A stretch of DNA of 64,000 bases from Acidobacteriota bacterium (GTDB lineage: Bacteria > Acidobacteriota > Vicinamibacteria > Vicinamibacterales > UBA2999): contig JAGNJW010000006.1 in the NCBI GenBank assembly GCA_018000455.1, forward strand, positions 1 to 64,000, given 5' to 3'. Under the pieces are notes generated by a model, which was not told the DNA's origin, did not search any database, and saw nothing but the letters and a program-made list of their open reading frames with translations. The position numbers and the translations under genes are program-made. Shown here one piece after another: positions 25,546 through 33,934 of this stretch (its first letter is position 1; every line of letters starts with the position of its first letter).

Positions 25546-26205
25546 ATGGCGGATATCGTCGTCTTTGGTCTCGGGGACATCGCGCGGCTGGCCCACTTCT
25601 ACTTCGCCACGGATTCGCCGCATCGCGTCGTGGCCTTCACCGTCGATGCCGCCTACAAGACCGCCGACACCTATCTCGACCTGCCGGTCGTGGCCTTCGA
25701 CGAGGTGGCGGCCCGGTATCCGCCCTCCGCCTACGGAATGTTCGTCGCGCTGAGCTACACCGGCATGAACCAGCTGCGCGCCAGTAAGTACGGCGAAGCC
25801 CGGGCGCTCGGCTACGCGCTCGTCAGCTACGTCAGCAGCCGCTGCTCCTGCCTCACGCAGCACCCGATCGGCGACAACTGCTTCATCCTGGAAGACAACA
25901 CGGTGCAGCCGTTCGTGCGCCTCGGCAGCAACGTCACCCTGTGGAGTGGCAATCACATCGGCCATGACACCGTGGTTGGCGACCATTGCTTCATCAGCTC
26001 CCATGTCGTGGTCTCAGGGCACGTGGCGATCGGCACGCACTGCTTCCTGGGCGTCAATGCCACGATCCGAAACGGCGTGACGATTGGCGATCACACGCTG
26101 GTTGGCGCTGGGGCCCTGATCATGAAGTCCACGCCCCCGCGCTCGGTCTACGTTGCCGCGCGGACGGACCGCTTCGCGAAGTCCAGCGATCAGGTGGAGT
26201 TGTAG
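25546..26205 (+). CDS. NeuD/PglD-type sugar O/N-acyltransferase
   Basis: This 219-residue protein has an N-terminal Rossmann-like subdomain (DIVVFGLGDIARLAHFYF) and a C-terminal left-handed parallel beta-helix of hexapeptide repeats (about residues 105-195), for example IGDNCFILEDNTV and IGDHTLVGAGALI. The motif GNHIGHDTVVGDHCFISSHVVV contains the catalytic-type histidine region of PglD/NeuD acetyltransferases. It would acetylate a sugar or nucleotide sugar of the locus. It sits between a methyltransferase and a beta-propeller gene with gaps of 5 and 4 nt. Confidence 0.88.
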   Translation: MADIVVFGLGDIARLAHFYFATDSPHRVVAFTVDAAYKTADTYLDLPVVAFDEVAARYPPSAYGMFVALSYTGMNQLRASKYGEARALGYALVSYVSSRCSCLTQHPIGDNCFILEDNTVQPFVRLGSNVTLWSGNHIGHDTVVGDHCFISSHVVVSGHVAIGTHCFLGVNATIRNGVTIGDHTLVGAGALIMKSTPPRSVYVAARTDRFAKSSDQVEL

Positions 26206-26209
26206 CCGC

Positions 26210-27115
26210 ATGCGGTGGGCCAAGCAGGGACGCATCCTCGACCCTCACGGCCAGGCCGCCTGGGTCGGCACCCACGCCGCGCTGCCCGTCATCCACGAGA
26301 TCGAGGGCGGCCAGCGCATCTACTTCAGCTCGCGCGACGGCGCCAATCGCTCGCACATCGGCTACGCCACGATGGCGCTCGACCGGCCCGCCGCGCCGGC
26401 GGTGTTCGCGGCCGCGCCGGTGCTCTCGCCGGGCGCGCTCGGCGCCTTCGACGATGCCGGGGTGACGACCTCGTGCCTGGTTGCTCACGACGGGCGGCTG
26501 TTCCTCTACTACACGGGATGGGCACTCGGCGTCAGCGTGCCGTTCTACCTGCACGCCGGCCTTGCCGTGAGCGACGACGACGGCCGTTCGTTCACGCGAG
26601 CGTCGGCAGCGCCGCTGCTCAATCGGATCGACGTCGACCCGTATCTGACGGCTTCGCCGTGGGTGCTCGTAGACGAGGGCCGCTGGCGCATGTGGTACGT
26701 CTCGGGCACCTCCTGGGAGGCGGGTGCTGCGGGCCCCGAGCATCGCTATCACTTGAAGTACGCCGAGTCGGTCGATGGACGGCACTGGGTGCGCCATGGG
26801 CAGGTGTGCCTCGACTACGCTTCGCCGGCCGAGCATGCGTTCGGGCGCCCGTGCGTCGTCAAAGACGGTGATCGCTACCGGATGTGGTTCTCGGCGCGTG
26901 GCGAGCGATATCTGATGGGCTACGCCGAGTCGCCCGACGGCATCACATGGACCCGCGACGACAGCGCCTGTGTCGTGCATCCGTCGGCCGAGGGCTGGGA
27001 CGCTGAGATGATCGCCTACCCCGTGGTGGCCGGTCAGGCCGGCCGGCGCGTGATGCTCTACAACGGCAACGGCTACGGGCGCACCGGCATCGGGCTCGCG
27101 ACCGAGATCGCGTGA
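26210..27115 (+). CDS. five-bladed beta-propeller glycosidase-like protein
   Basis: This 301-residue protein consists of repeated propeller strands like those of GH43/GH32/GH130 enzymes: RIYFSSRD, LFLYYTGWA, RMWYVSGTSW, RMWFSARG and RVMLYNGNG at regular spacing. There is no signal peptide, so it is probably cytoplasmic. Catalytic acids cannot be assigned with certainty; several aspartates at blade starts are candidates. A glycosidase-like protein inside a glycan synthesis operon may edit or quality-control lipid-linked intermediates, or may be a binding protein only. It is coupled to both neighbours by minimal spacing. Confidence 0.72.
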   Translation: MRWAKQGRILDPHGQAAWVGTHAALPVIHEIEGGQRIYFSSRDGANRSHIGYATMALDRPAAPAVFAAAPVLSPGALGAFDDAGVTTSCLVAHDGRLFLYYTGWALGVSVPFYLHAGLAVSDDDGRSFTRASAAPLLNRIDVDPYLTASPWVLVDEGRWRMWYVSGTSWEAGAAGPEHRYHLKYAESVDGRHWVRHGQVCLDYASPAEHAFGRPCVVKDGDRYRMWFSARGERYLMGYAESPDGITWTRDDSACVVHPSAEGWDAEMIAYPVVAGQAGRRVMLYNGNGYGRTGIGLATEIA

Positions 27116-29178
27116 TGGGCACGGCCTCGTCGGCGTCGGCCGAGGCGAGCCTCGAGCCAATCGTGCTCACCGCCGCGTGCGCCGCCGCCCTCCTGGTGGC
27201 GCCGGTCACCGGCGGTGCCGTGCACGACGCGCCGTCTGTTGGGGCGGTGTCGCTCATCGCCGCTCTCGCCGTGGCCTACGGTCGGCCGCTCACGAAGCTG
27301 TTGCAACTGCCGGCGCTGGTGCCCCGGCATCTGGTCGCTGTCATCGTCGGCTTCTGCGCCGTCAGTCTCGTGCACCTGGGAGCCACGGCGTTCCTGAACA
27401 TCGACGCGATGTCGGCGCTGGTCGTCGACGTGGCTGGCGCCGTCGTGCTCACCGTCATCGCGCGCCGGCTGCCGCCGCTCGGCGCCGCTTCAGTGCCCGG
27501 CGGCGGGCTCGCCGCACAAGCCCTCGTGCTGCTGGCATGCGCCGGGCTCGTCACGGTCTGGGCGCGCGAGACGATCACGGCCGTGCCGCAGACGATCGCG
27601 ACCGGCACGTTTCCCGCCTGGCAGGACTACTTCCTGCACGCCGCCGAGATCAGCTACATGCGCGACTACCCGGCCTTCGACGCGCACTCGCAGTACCTGA
27701 CCGCCGTGCCGCAGCCGCTCTACCATCGTGCCAGTTACACCATGGCAGCCGTGCTGTCGGTGCTCGGCGGCGTGCCGGCACTGAGTGCGGCCACCGCCTT
27801 CTGGATACCGTCGGGCCTGCTTCTCTGCATCGTGGCAACCTATGCCTGGGGCGCGGCAATGGGCACCCCACTCACCGGCCTGGCGGCCGTCGCCGCGGCA
27901 TTCCTGGTGCCCGACGCGTCCACGTATGGCCTCGAGAACCGTTTTCTCAGTTTCCACTGGCTGCTTCAGATGGCGGCCGGATCGGGCTTCGCGCTGGCGC
28001 TGACACTCACCGCGCTGGCGCTCGTGGCGACCGCGAACCGCGAGCGTGCAGTCCACGCGCTGGCAGCCGCGATGGTGCTCGTCATCGCCGGCGCGGGCTT
28101 CCGCGTGCACGTCAGCCTGCTCTCGACCGTCATGGTCGTGGTGCTGGCGCTGCTCACGGTGCGGATCACGATCACGGCCCGTACGGTGGCGTTCGGCGCC
28201 GTGGCCGTCGCCCTGGGCTTCGCCATCCTCGTCTGGATGGAGTCGGTGGCGCTGGCGCCGCACATCCTCAGCGGTGGCACCAGCCCACGGGTATTCTTCG
28301 TCTCCGTCCTCACGCAGGCCTCGGCGCTGCCGTCGCCGTACGTCGGATGGACCGCGGGGCGCGGCGAACTTGTCGCCTTCGTGCTCGGCTACCCGCTGAT
28401 GCTCGTCGCCGGCTGCGGCCTATGGCTTGTCGCTCTTGGCCTGGCGTGGGGCGGCGGCGCGCTCGGCCGTCTGGGCTGGCAGGTAGGTGCGGTGCCCGTG
28501 GCGCTCGCTCTCGCGCACATGGCCGTCATCCGCTTCGTGCCCACCCCATTGCACGGCGACCCGACCGACTTCGGACATCGCGCCTTCGTGCTCGTCTATC
28601 TCGTGGTGGCCGGGCTCGGCGCCGTCGGACTGGTCACGTGGCTGCGCGCATGGGCGCTCAGCCGCTGGTCGCGCTCGACGTTCGTGGATGCCGGCGTGCT
28701 GGCCGCGGCGCTGCTCGGTCTCGTCGTGCCCTGGCGGGATGGCGCCGGCATTCAACAGCGCTGGACTCCCGCGTATGCCGAGATCCCGGTGCCGCCGGCC
28801 ACGCTGCAGGCCGGCGACTACGTGCGCCGGCACAGCGCGCCTGGCGATCAGATTCTCGCCGCCAGCGAAGATCCGCAGGCGGTGCTCGTCGCGCTGACCG
28901 AGCGACGGGCCTATTTGTCGCGCACAGGCCTCTACCGCTCGCTTGGTCCCGCGTTTGCCGGATGGGCCGACGCGCGTGCTGCCGAGCATGCCGCGCTCGC
29001 CGGCATCTCGACGTTCGAGGAGCTACGCGCCTTCGGTGCCCGCACGGGCGTGGCCTGGTACGTTGCTGACACCGCCGCCAGTCACGCCTGGCCCGCCGCC
29101 GTGACGGCCCAGTGCGCCTGGTGCGGCGACGGCGTGCGCGTCTACGACTTGCGCGGCGCCGGCGCGCCAGGCCGATAG
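27115..29178 (+). CDS. large polytopic membrane protein, GT-C-like
   Basis: This 687-residue protein has around fourteen hydrophobic helices and a C-terminal soluble domain of about 120 residues (about 565-687, including the pair CAWC). A loop after the early helices contains WQDYFLHAAEISYMRDYPAFD, resembling the acidic first loop of GT-C glycosyltransferases. It may transfer a sugar from the polyprenyl carrier loaded by the GtrB-like enzyme upstream. ATG 27115 shares its A with the stop codon of the preceding gene; GTG 27112 is an alternative. The last 37 nt overlap the end of the convergent methyltransferase gene. Confidence 0.65.
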   Translation: MGTASSASAEASLEPIVLTAACAAALLVAPVTGGAVHDAPSVGAVSLIAALAVAYGRPLTKLLQLPALVPRHLVAVIVGFCAVSLVHLGATAFLNIDAMSALVVDVAGAVVLTVIARRLPPLGAASVPGGGLAAQALVLLACAGLVTVWARETITAVPQTIATGTFPAWQDYFLHAAEISYMRDYPAFDAHSQYLTAVPQPLYHRASYTMAAVLSVLGGVPALSAATAFWIPSGLLLCIVATYAWGAAMGTPLTGLAAVAAAFLVPDASTYGLENRFLSFHWLLQMAAGSGFALALTLTALALVATANRERAVHALAAAMVLVIAGAGFRVHVSLLSTVMVVVLALLTVRITITARTVAFGAVAVALGFAILVWMESVALAPHILSGGTSPRVFFVSVLTQASALPSPYVGWTAGRGELVAFVLGYPLMLVAGCGLWLVALGLAWGGGALGRLGWQVGAVPVALALAHMAVIRFVPTPLHGDPTDFGHRAFVLVYLVVAGLGAVGLVTWLRAWALSRWSRSTFVDAGVLAAALLGLVVPWRDGAGIQQRWTPAYAEIPVPPATLQAGDYVRRHSAPGDQILAASEDPQAVLVALTERRAYLSRTGLYRSLGPAFAGWADARAAEHAALAGISTFEELRAFGARTGVAWYVADTAASHAWPAAVTAQCAWCGDGVRVYDLRGAGAPGR

Positions 29179-29789
29179 GTGGCCTCCATCATCCAGTGGG
29201 TGTACGGCACCCACCGCCGATGGCGAACGACACCAGTGACCTCGCCGAAGGCGCCCGCGACGAGCGAGGTGTAGCCCTCCGCCGTACGCACGTGTTGGCC
29301 GCGGTCGCGCGCGATGAGGTAGCGCGCCAGCGGATGCTGGCCGCGGGCATGCACCGGATCGATCGAGGCGAACCGCCCGCCCGCCCGCACTGCCAGGGCG
29401 GCCAGCACCGCGAAGTGGCGCGCTTCATCATCGTCGAGATGGTGCAGCACGCCCGAGGCGATCACGACCTCGAACGGCGGCACGCTCGTGACGTCAGCCT
29501 CCGTCAGCAGTCCGCACGTGAATGTGCCCCTGGCGCCGAACCGTTGCCGCGCCGCGGTGACGTAGGCCGCGCTGATGTCCCAGCCGTGATAGTCCACGCC
29601 CCGGGGCAGATAGGCCAGTAGCTCGCCCGTGCCGCAGCCGACGTCGAGCACGCGCGTGCCGGCCGACGCTTTGACGATGTGGCTCACAAAATCGGTGCGG
29701 CCCGCGTGGCCGCCCATCAGCCGCTGGAAGGTGTCGTAGACCGCGGGGCTCGACAGCACGGCACGGAGTCCGGAGGTGACCTGGGCCAT
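29142..29789 (-). CDS. class I SAM-dependent methyltransferase
   Basis: This 215-residue protein starts with an N-terminal helical region (YDTFQRLMGGHAGR) typical of a methyltransferase subgroup in glycan clusters, followed by motif I VLDVGCGTGELLAYLP, GWDISAAYV and ASGVLHHLDDDEARHF. All SAM-binding motifs are intact. It lies 6 nt downstream of another methyltransferase gene on the same strand and converges on the membrane-protein gene with a 37-nt overlap. Its acceptor is unknown. Confidence 0.85.
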   Translation of the reverse strand: MAQVTSGLRAVLSSPAVYDTFQRLMGGHAGRTDFVSHIVKASAGTRVLDVGCGTGELLAYLPRGVDYHGWDISAAYVTAARQRFGARGTFTCGLLTEADVTSVPPFEVVIASGVLHHLDDDEARHFAVLAALAVRAGGRFASIDPVHARGQHPLARYLIARDRGQHVRTAEGYTSLVAGAFGEVTGVVRHRRWVPYTHWMMEATYRPGAPAPRKS

Positions 29790-29795
29790 GCGCTC

Positions 29796-30680
29796 TCAGC
29801 GAGGACGAGTAATGCGGCACGACATGGCAGGTTGCGCGCCCGGCGGAACGAGGAAGGCGAGGCGTGCCAGGCCCAGGCCGTCGGCCGCTCGCGCCATGGT
29901 GCGAAGCGCCAGGCCGTGGCGGCGCTGGAACGACGGATCGACGAGAGCCCGCTGCACGAAGCGATAGGTTACCCCCCGATCGAACTCTGGTGTCACCCCG
30001 AATTCGCGGCGGCACAGCCGCCGCACCTGCGCCACCGAGATCCAGTTGAGCGACGCCCACGTGCCGGCCGGATCGACGACCACCGGCGAGGCGAGGATGC
30101 GCCGTTCGAAGACCCGCCACGTGAGGGCTTTGGTGCCGAGCGTGGGGATGCCGAAGTGCGGCTCGAAGGGAAAGCGGTAGTTGGGGCAGAGGAAGTGGTA
30201 GCTCGCACCCGGCCCGAGTGCCGCCCACACGCCGCGCAGCACCGCCCCGACATCGCCCACGTGCTCCATGACGTTGATCGAGAACGCCAGATCGAACGCC
30301 TGCCCAGACGTGAGTGATTCGGCCCCGATGTCGAGTCGTTCGAGGGCCAGGCCCTCGAGGCCGGTGTAGTCGTCGACGAGCCCGCGCAGGCGAGCCATGT
30401 GGGTGAAGCCGGCCCCGAGGGGTTCGAGCGCCGTCACCCGATAGCCCGCAGCCTGTAACGCCGCACTCAAGAGCCCGGTGCCGGCCCCGATCTCGAGCAC
30501 ACGCGCGCCGGAACCCACGCGTGACAGATCGCCGGCGATCACCGAGGCGCCGAATCTGGCTTCGCCGGCGTAGTCATCGACAAGACCCGCGAGATCCGGC
30601 GCCGCGGTCAGCAGATGGCGTCGGGCCCGATCGATCCAGGCATCGAGGGCTGGCAGAATGGAAGCGGAAGGCGAGGCCAC
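29796..30680 (-). CDS. class I SAM-dependent methyltransferase
   Basis: This 294-residue protein has motif I VLEIGAGTGLLSAALQ (about residues 61-76), VTALEPLG, and FSINVMEHVGD as motif IV, then LCPNYRFPFEPHFGIP, a phrase shared by methyltransferases of exopolysaccharide loci. The C-terminal third (about 200-294) is extra relative to minimal methyltransferases and may bind the acceptor. It heads a two-gene minus-strand unit that is divergent from asnB across 87 nt. Confidence 0.85.
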   Translation of the reverse strand: MASPSASILPALDAWIDRARRHLLTAAPDLAGLVDDYAGEARFGASVIAGDLSRVGSGARVLEIGAGTGLLSAALQAAGYRVTALEPLGAGFTHMARLRGLVDDYTGLEGLALERLDIGAESLTSGQAFDLAFSINVMEHVGDVGAVLRGVWAALGPGASYHFLCPNYRFPFEPHFGIPTLGTKALTWRVFERRILASPVVVDPAGTWASLNWISVAQVRRLCRREFGVTPEFDRGVTYRFVQRALVDPSFQRRHGLALRTMARAADGLGLARLAFLVPPGAQPAMSCRITRPR

Positions 30681-30767
30681 GGAGGTCGCTTCATGTTACC
30701 GTCGGCCAGCAGCAACCAGGGCCGGCCACTCAAGGTACACTCACTGCGCTCCCCGTACGACTCCGTC

Positions 30768-32705
30768 ATGTGTGGCCTGGCAGGTTTCTGGCATCCCGAT
30801 TCGCACGCTCCCGCTGCTTCCCTCCACGACGTCGTGGGCCGCATGGCCGATGCCATCGTGTATCGCGGGCCGGACGATCGCGGCACCTGGGTCGACGAAG
30901 GCGCCGGCGTCGCACTCGGGTTCCGCCGTCTCGCCATCCTCGACCTGTCGCCGGCCGGACACCAGCCGATGGTGTCTCGCGACGACCGCTTCGTCGTCAC
31001 CTTCAACGGCGAGATCTACAACTACCGGGACCTGAGGACCGAACTCGAAGGACTGGGCGCGCGTTTTCGTGGCACCTCCGACACGGAAGTGATGCTGGCC
31101 GGCATCGAACGCTGGGGGCCGGCCGCCACCATCGCACGGCTGTGGGGCATGTTTGCCATCGCGCTGTGGGACCGGCACGATCGCACGCTGTGGATTGCCC
31201 GCGACCGGCTCGGCAAGAAGCCGCTGTACTACGGCTGGTCGGGTGGCACGTTCCTCTGGGGATCCGAGCTGAAGGCCCTGCGTGCTCATCCCGCGTGTCC
31301 CACGAGCATCTCGCCGGCTGCGCTCGCCTCGTTCCTCCGCTTCGCTTACGTGCCGAGTCCGTACAGCATCTACGAAGGGCTGCACAAGCTGCCGGCCGGT
31401 GCCTACGCCGTCGTGCGGCCGGGCGGCACCCCGCGCATCACCCGCTACTGGGATCCACGCGAGGTCGTCGAAGCCGGCACGCGGACGCCCTCGCGGCTCG
31501 ACGACGCTGCCGCCGTGGAGGAGCTGGACGGCCTGCTGCGTGATGCCACACGGCGGCGCATGGTGGCGGACGTTCCGCTCGGCGCCTTTCTGTCTGGCGG
31601 CATCGATTCTTCCACCGTCGTCTCGCTGATGCAGGCCGAGAGCCCGCATCCGGTGCGCACGTTTACGATCGGGTTCGACGAGGCGGGATACGACGAGGCC
31701 CAGGACGCCCGGGCGGTTGCCGCGCATCTGGGCACGGCGCACTCCGAGCTGTATGTGACGCCAGAGGAAGCGCGGGCCGTCATCCCCGGGCTAGCGCGCA
31801 TGTACGACGAACCGTTCGCCGATTCGTCGCAGATACCGACCGTTCTCGTGGCGCAGATGGCCCGTCGCGACGTCACGGTCGCCGTGTCGGGCGACGGCGG
31901 CGACGAGGTGTTCGGCGGCTACAACCGCTACGTGTGGGCGCCGGATCTCGTACGGCGCACCAAGGCGTATCCCCGTTGGGCGCGCCAGACCGCCGGGCGC
32001 CTCGTCACCGCCGTCGCGCCCTCGACGTGGGACGCCGTGGGCCGGCTCGCCGGCGGCGCATCGGCAGCGCTCGGCCAGCGGGCGCTCGGCGACAAACTTC
32101 ACAAGCTCGGCGTGGCGCTCTCCGCGGTCGACGCCGATGCCCTGTACACGGCGCTCGTGTCGCAGTGGCAGTCGCCGCCGGTGGCCGGCGCCGCCACGGC
32201 GGAACCGCCGTGGCTCTTGCAAGACGTCCGTGTGCAGGCCGTCGCGCCTGGCTTCGTCGAGCGCATGATGCTCGTCGATACGATGACCTACCTGCCCGAC
32301 GACATCCTGGCCAAGGTCGATCGCGCCAGCATGGCGGTGAGTCTCGAGGCGCGGGCGCCGCTGCTTGACCACCGCGTCGTCGAGTGGGCGTGGCGCCAGC
32401 CGTTGTCGCGCCGGATTCGCGGTCGTCAGGGCAAGTGGGCGCTCAGGCAAGTGCTGCGGAAGTACGTGCCCGACACGCTCGTCGACCGTCCGAAGGCGGG
32501 CTTCGCGGTGCCGATTCACGCGTGGCTGCGCGGACCGCTCAGGCCGTGGGCCGAGGCGCTGCTGAGCGAGTCCGCGCTGCGCGAGGCCATGCTCGACCCG
32601 GCGCCAATCCGGCGCGCCTGGCACGAGCATGTCGGCGGGCGGGCGAACCACCTGCCGCGGCTGTGGACGGTGCTCATGTGGCAGGCCTGGCGGGCCGAGG
32701 GATGA
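30768..32705 (+). CDS. asnB: asparagine synthase (glutamine-hydrolysing)
   Basis: This 645-residue enzyme has an N-terminal glutamine amidohydrolase domain with the catalytic cysteine right after the initiator (MCGLAGF), RGPDDRG and GEIYNYRDLR, and a C-terminal synthetase domain with the ATP PP-loop SGGIDSS and the phrase SGDGGDEVFGGYNRY. The start is fixed by the need for Cys2. AsnB paralogues are common in exopolysaccharide loci, where they may amidate uronic acids instead of making asparagine; context favours that here. Its stop codon overlaps the start of the next glycosyltransferase gene. Confidence 0.92.
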   Translation: MCGLAGFWHPDSHAPAASLHDVVGRMADAIVYRGPDDRGTWVDEGAGVALGFRRLAILDLSPAGHQPMVSRDDRFVVTFNGEIYNYRDLRTELEGLGARFRGTSDTEVMLAGIERWGPAATIARLWGMFAIALWDRHDRTLWIARDRLGKKPLYYGWSGGTFLWGSELKALRAHPACPTSISPAALASFLRFAYVPSPYSIYEGLHKLPAGAYAVVRPGGTPRITRYWDPREVVEAGTRTPSRLDDAAAVEELDGLLRDATRRRMVADVPLGAFLSGGIDSSTVVSLMQAESPHPVRTFTIGFDEAGYDEAQDARAVAAHLGTAHSELYVTPEEARAVIPGLARMYDEPFADSSQIPTVLVAQMARRDVTVAVSGDGGDEVFGGYNRYVWAPDLVRRTKAYPRWARQTAGRLVTAVAPSTWDAVGRLAGGASAALGQRALGDKLHKLGVALSAVDADALYTALVSQWQSPPVAGAATAEPPWLLQDVRVQAVAPGFVERMMLVDTMTYLPDDILAKVDRASMAVSLEARAPLLDHRVVEWAWRQPLSRRIRGRQGKWALRQVLRKYVPDTLVDRPKAGFAVPIHAWLRGPLRPWAEALLSESALREAMLDPAPIRRAWHEHVGGRANHLPRLWTVLMWQAWRAEG

Positions 32706-33883
32706 GCGCCGAGTCGCCCGGACGGATCCGTGTCGTGCGCATCATCGCCCGCTTGAACATCGGCGGGCCGGCCATTCACGCCACGCTGCTGCACGAGCGG
32801 CTCAATCGCGCGCGCTTCCAGTCCACTCTCGTGACCGGGAGCGAAGAGGCCAGCGAGGGCAACTACCTCGAGCTGCACGGCAAGGCCGCCGACGTCGAGA
32901 TCATTCCCGACCTCGGGCGCGAGATCCGGCCGCTCAGCGACACGCAGACGCTGTGGCGCCTGGTGGCGCTCATGCGGCGCCTCAGACCGCACGTCGTGCA
33001 CACGCACACGGCCAAGGCGGGAGCGGTGGGCCGTGCAGCGGCGATTCTGGCCGGCGTGCCGCTGGTCGTGCACACCTATCACGGGCACGTGCTGCGCGGC
33101 TACTTCTCGCCGGCCAAGACGGCTGTCTACCGGGCGATCGAACGCGGCCTGGCCTGGCGCACCGATCGCCTGCTCGCGGTCACGACGCGGGTGGCCGACG
33201 AGCTCATCGCGCTCGGCGTCGGCAGGGCGGCGCAGTACCGCGCCGTGCCGCTTGGCTTCGACCTGGCGCCACTGCTGGCGGCCGAAGGCCGACGGGGCGA
33301 ACTGCGTGAGGAACTCGGCCTCGGTGACGCGCCGCTCATCGGTATCGTGGCCAGGCTGGTGCCCATCAAGGCGCACAGCGTGTTCCTCGCTGCTGCCGCG
33401 CGCGTGCGAGCACAGATTCCGGCGGCGCGTTTCCTCATCGTCGGGGACGGCGAGCTGCGGCCGACCCTCGAGCAGCAGACAGCCGCCCTCGGTCTTGCCG
33501 ACGCGGTGCGTTTCCTGGGCTGGCGCGCCGACATCGATCGCCTGTATGCCGACATCGACGTCGTGGCGCTGACGTCGCGCAACGAGGGCTCGCCGGTGGC
33601 GCTCATCGAGGCGATGGCCGCCGGTGTCCCGGTAGTGTCGACCGAGGTCGGCGGCGTGGCCGACGTCGTGCAGCACGGGGTGACCGGCCTGCTCGCGCCG
33701 ATGGACGACGTCGACGGCGTGGCGAACCACATCCTGACGCTGCTGGCGGCACCGGACCTGCGGCGCGCCATGGGCCAGCACGGCCGGACGCGCGTCGCCG
33801 CCACATACGGCGCCGATCGCCTGCTACGGGACATCGAGACGCTCTACGAGGATCTGGTGCGGGACAAGCACGTCGGGCCGTAG
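32702..33883 (+). CDS. glycosyltransferase family 4, GT-B fold
   Basis: This 393-residue enzyme has the glycine-rich acceptor loop RLNIGGPAIHA near the N-terminus, the HTHTAKAG strand, and the C-terminal nucleotide-sugar site SRNEGSPVALIEAMAAGVPVV with its paired glutamates. These are typical of retaining WecG/PimB-like transferases. It starts within the asnB stop codon (ATGA), so the amidotransferase and transferase are co-translated. It is the last clear gene of the polysaccharide locus. The sugar is unknown. Confidence 0.9.
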   Translation: MSAESPGRIRVVRIIARLNIGGPAIHATLLHERLNRARFQSTLVTGSEEASEGNYLELHGKAADVEIIPDLGREIRPLSDTQTLWRLVALMRRLRPHVVHTHTAKAGAVGRAAAILAGVPLVVHTYHGHVLRGYFSPAKTAVYRAIERGLAWRTDRLLAVTTRVADELIALGVGRAAQYRAVPLGFDLAPLLAAEGRRGELREELGLGDAPLIGIVARLVPIKAHSVFLAAAARVRAQIPAARFLIVGDGELRPTLEQQTAALGLADAVRFLGWRADIDRLYADIDVVALTSRNEGSPVALIEAMAAGVPVVSTEVGGVADVVQHGVTGLLAPMDDVDGVANHILTLLAAPDLRRAMGQHGRTRVAATYGADRLLRDIETLYEDLVRDKHVGP

Positions 33884-33934
33884 TTGGCCCCCCGTCTTCG
33901 CGCGGGCCGACTTCTGGCATATCCTGCCATTCGG

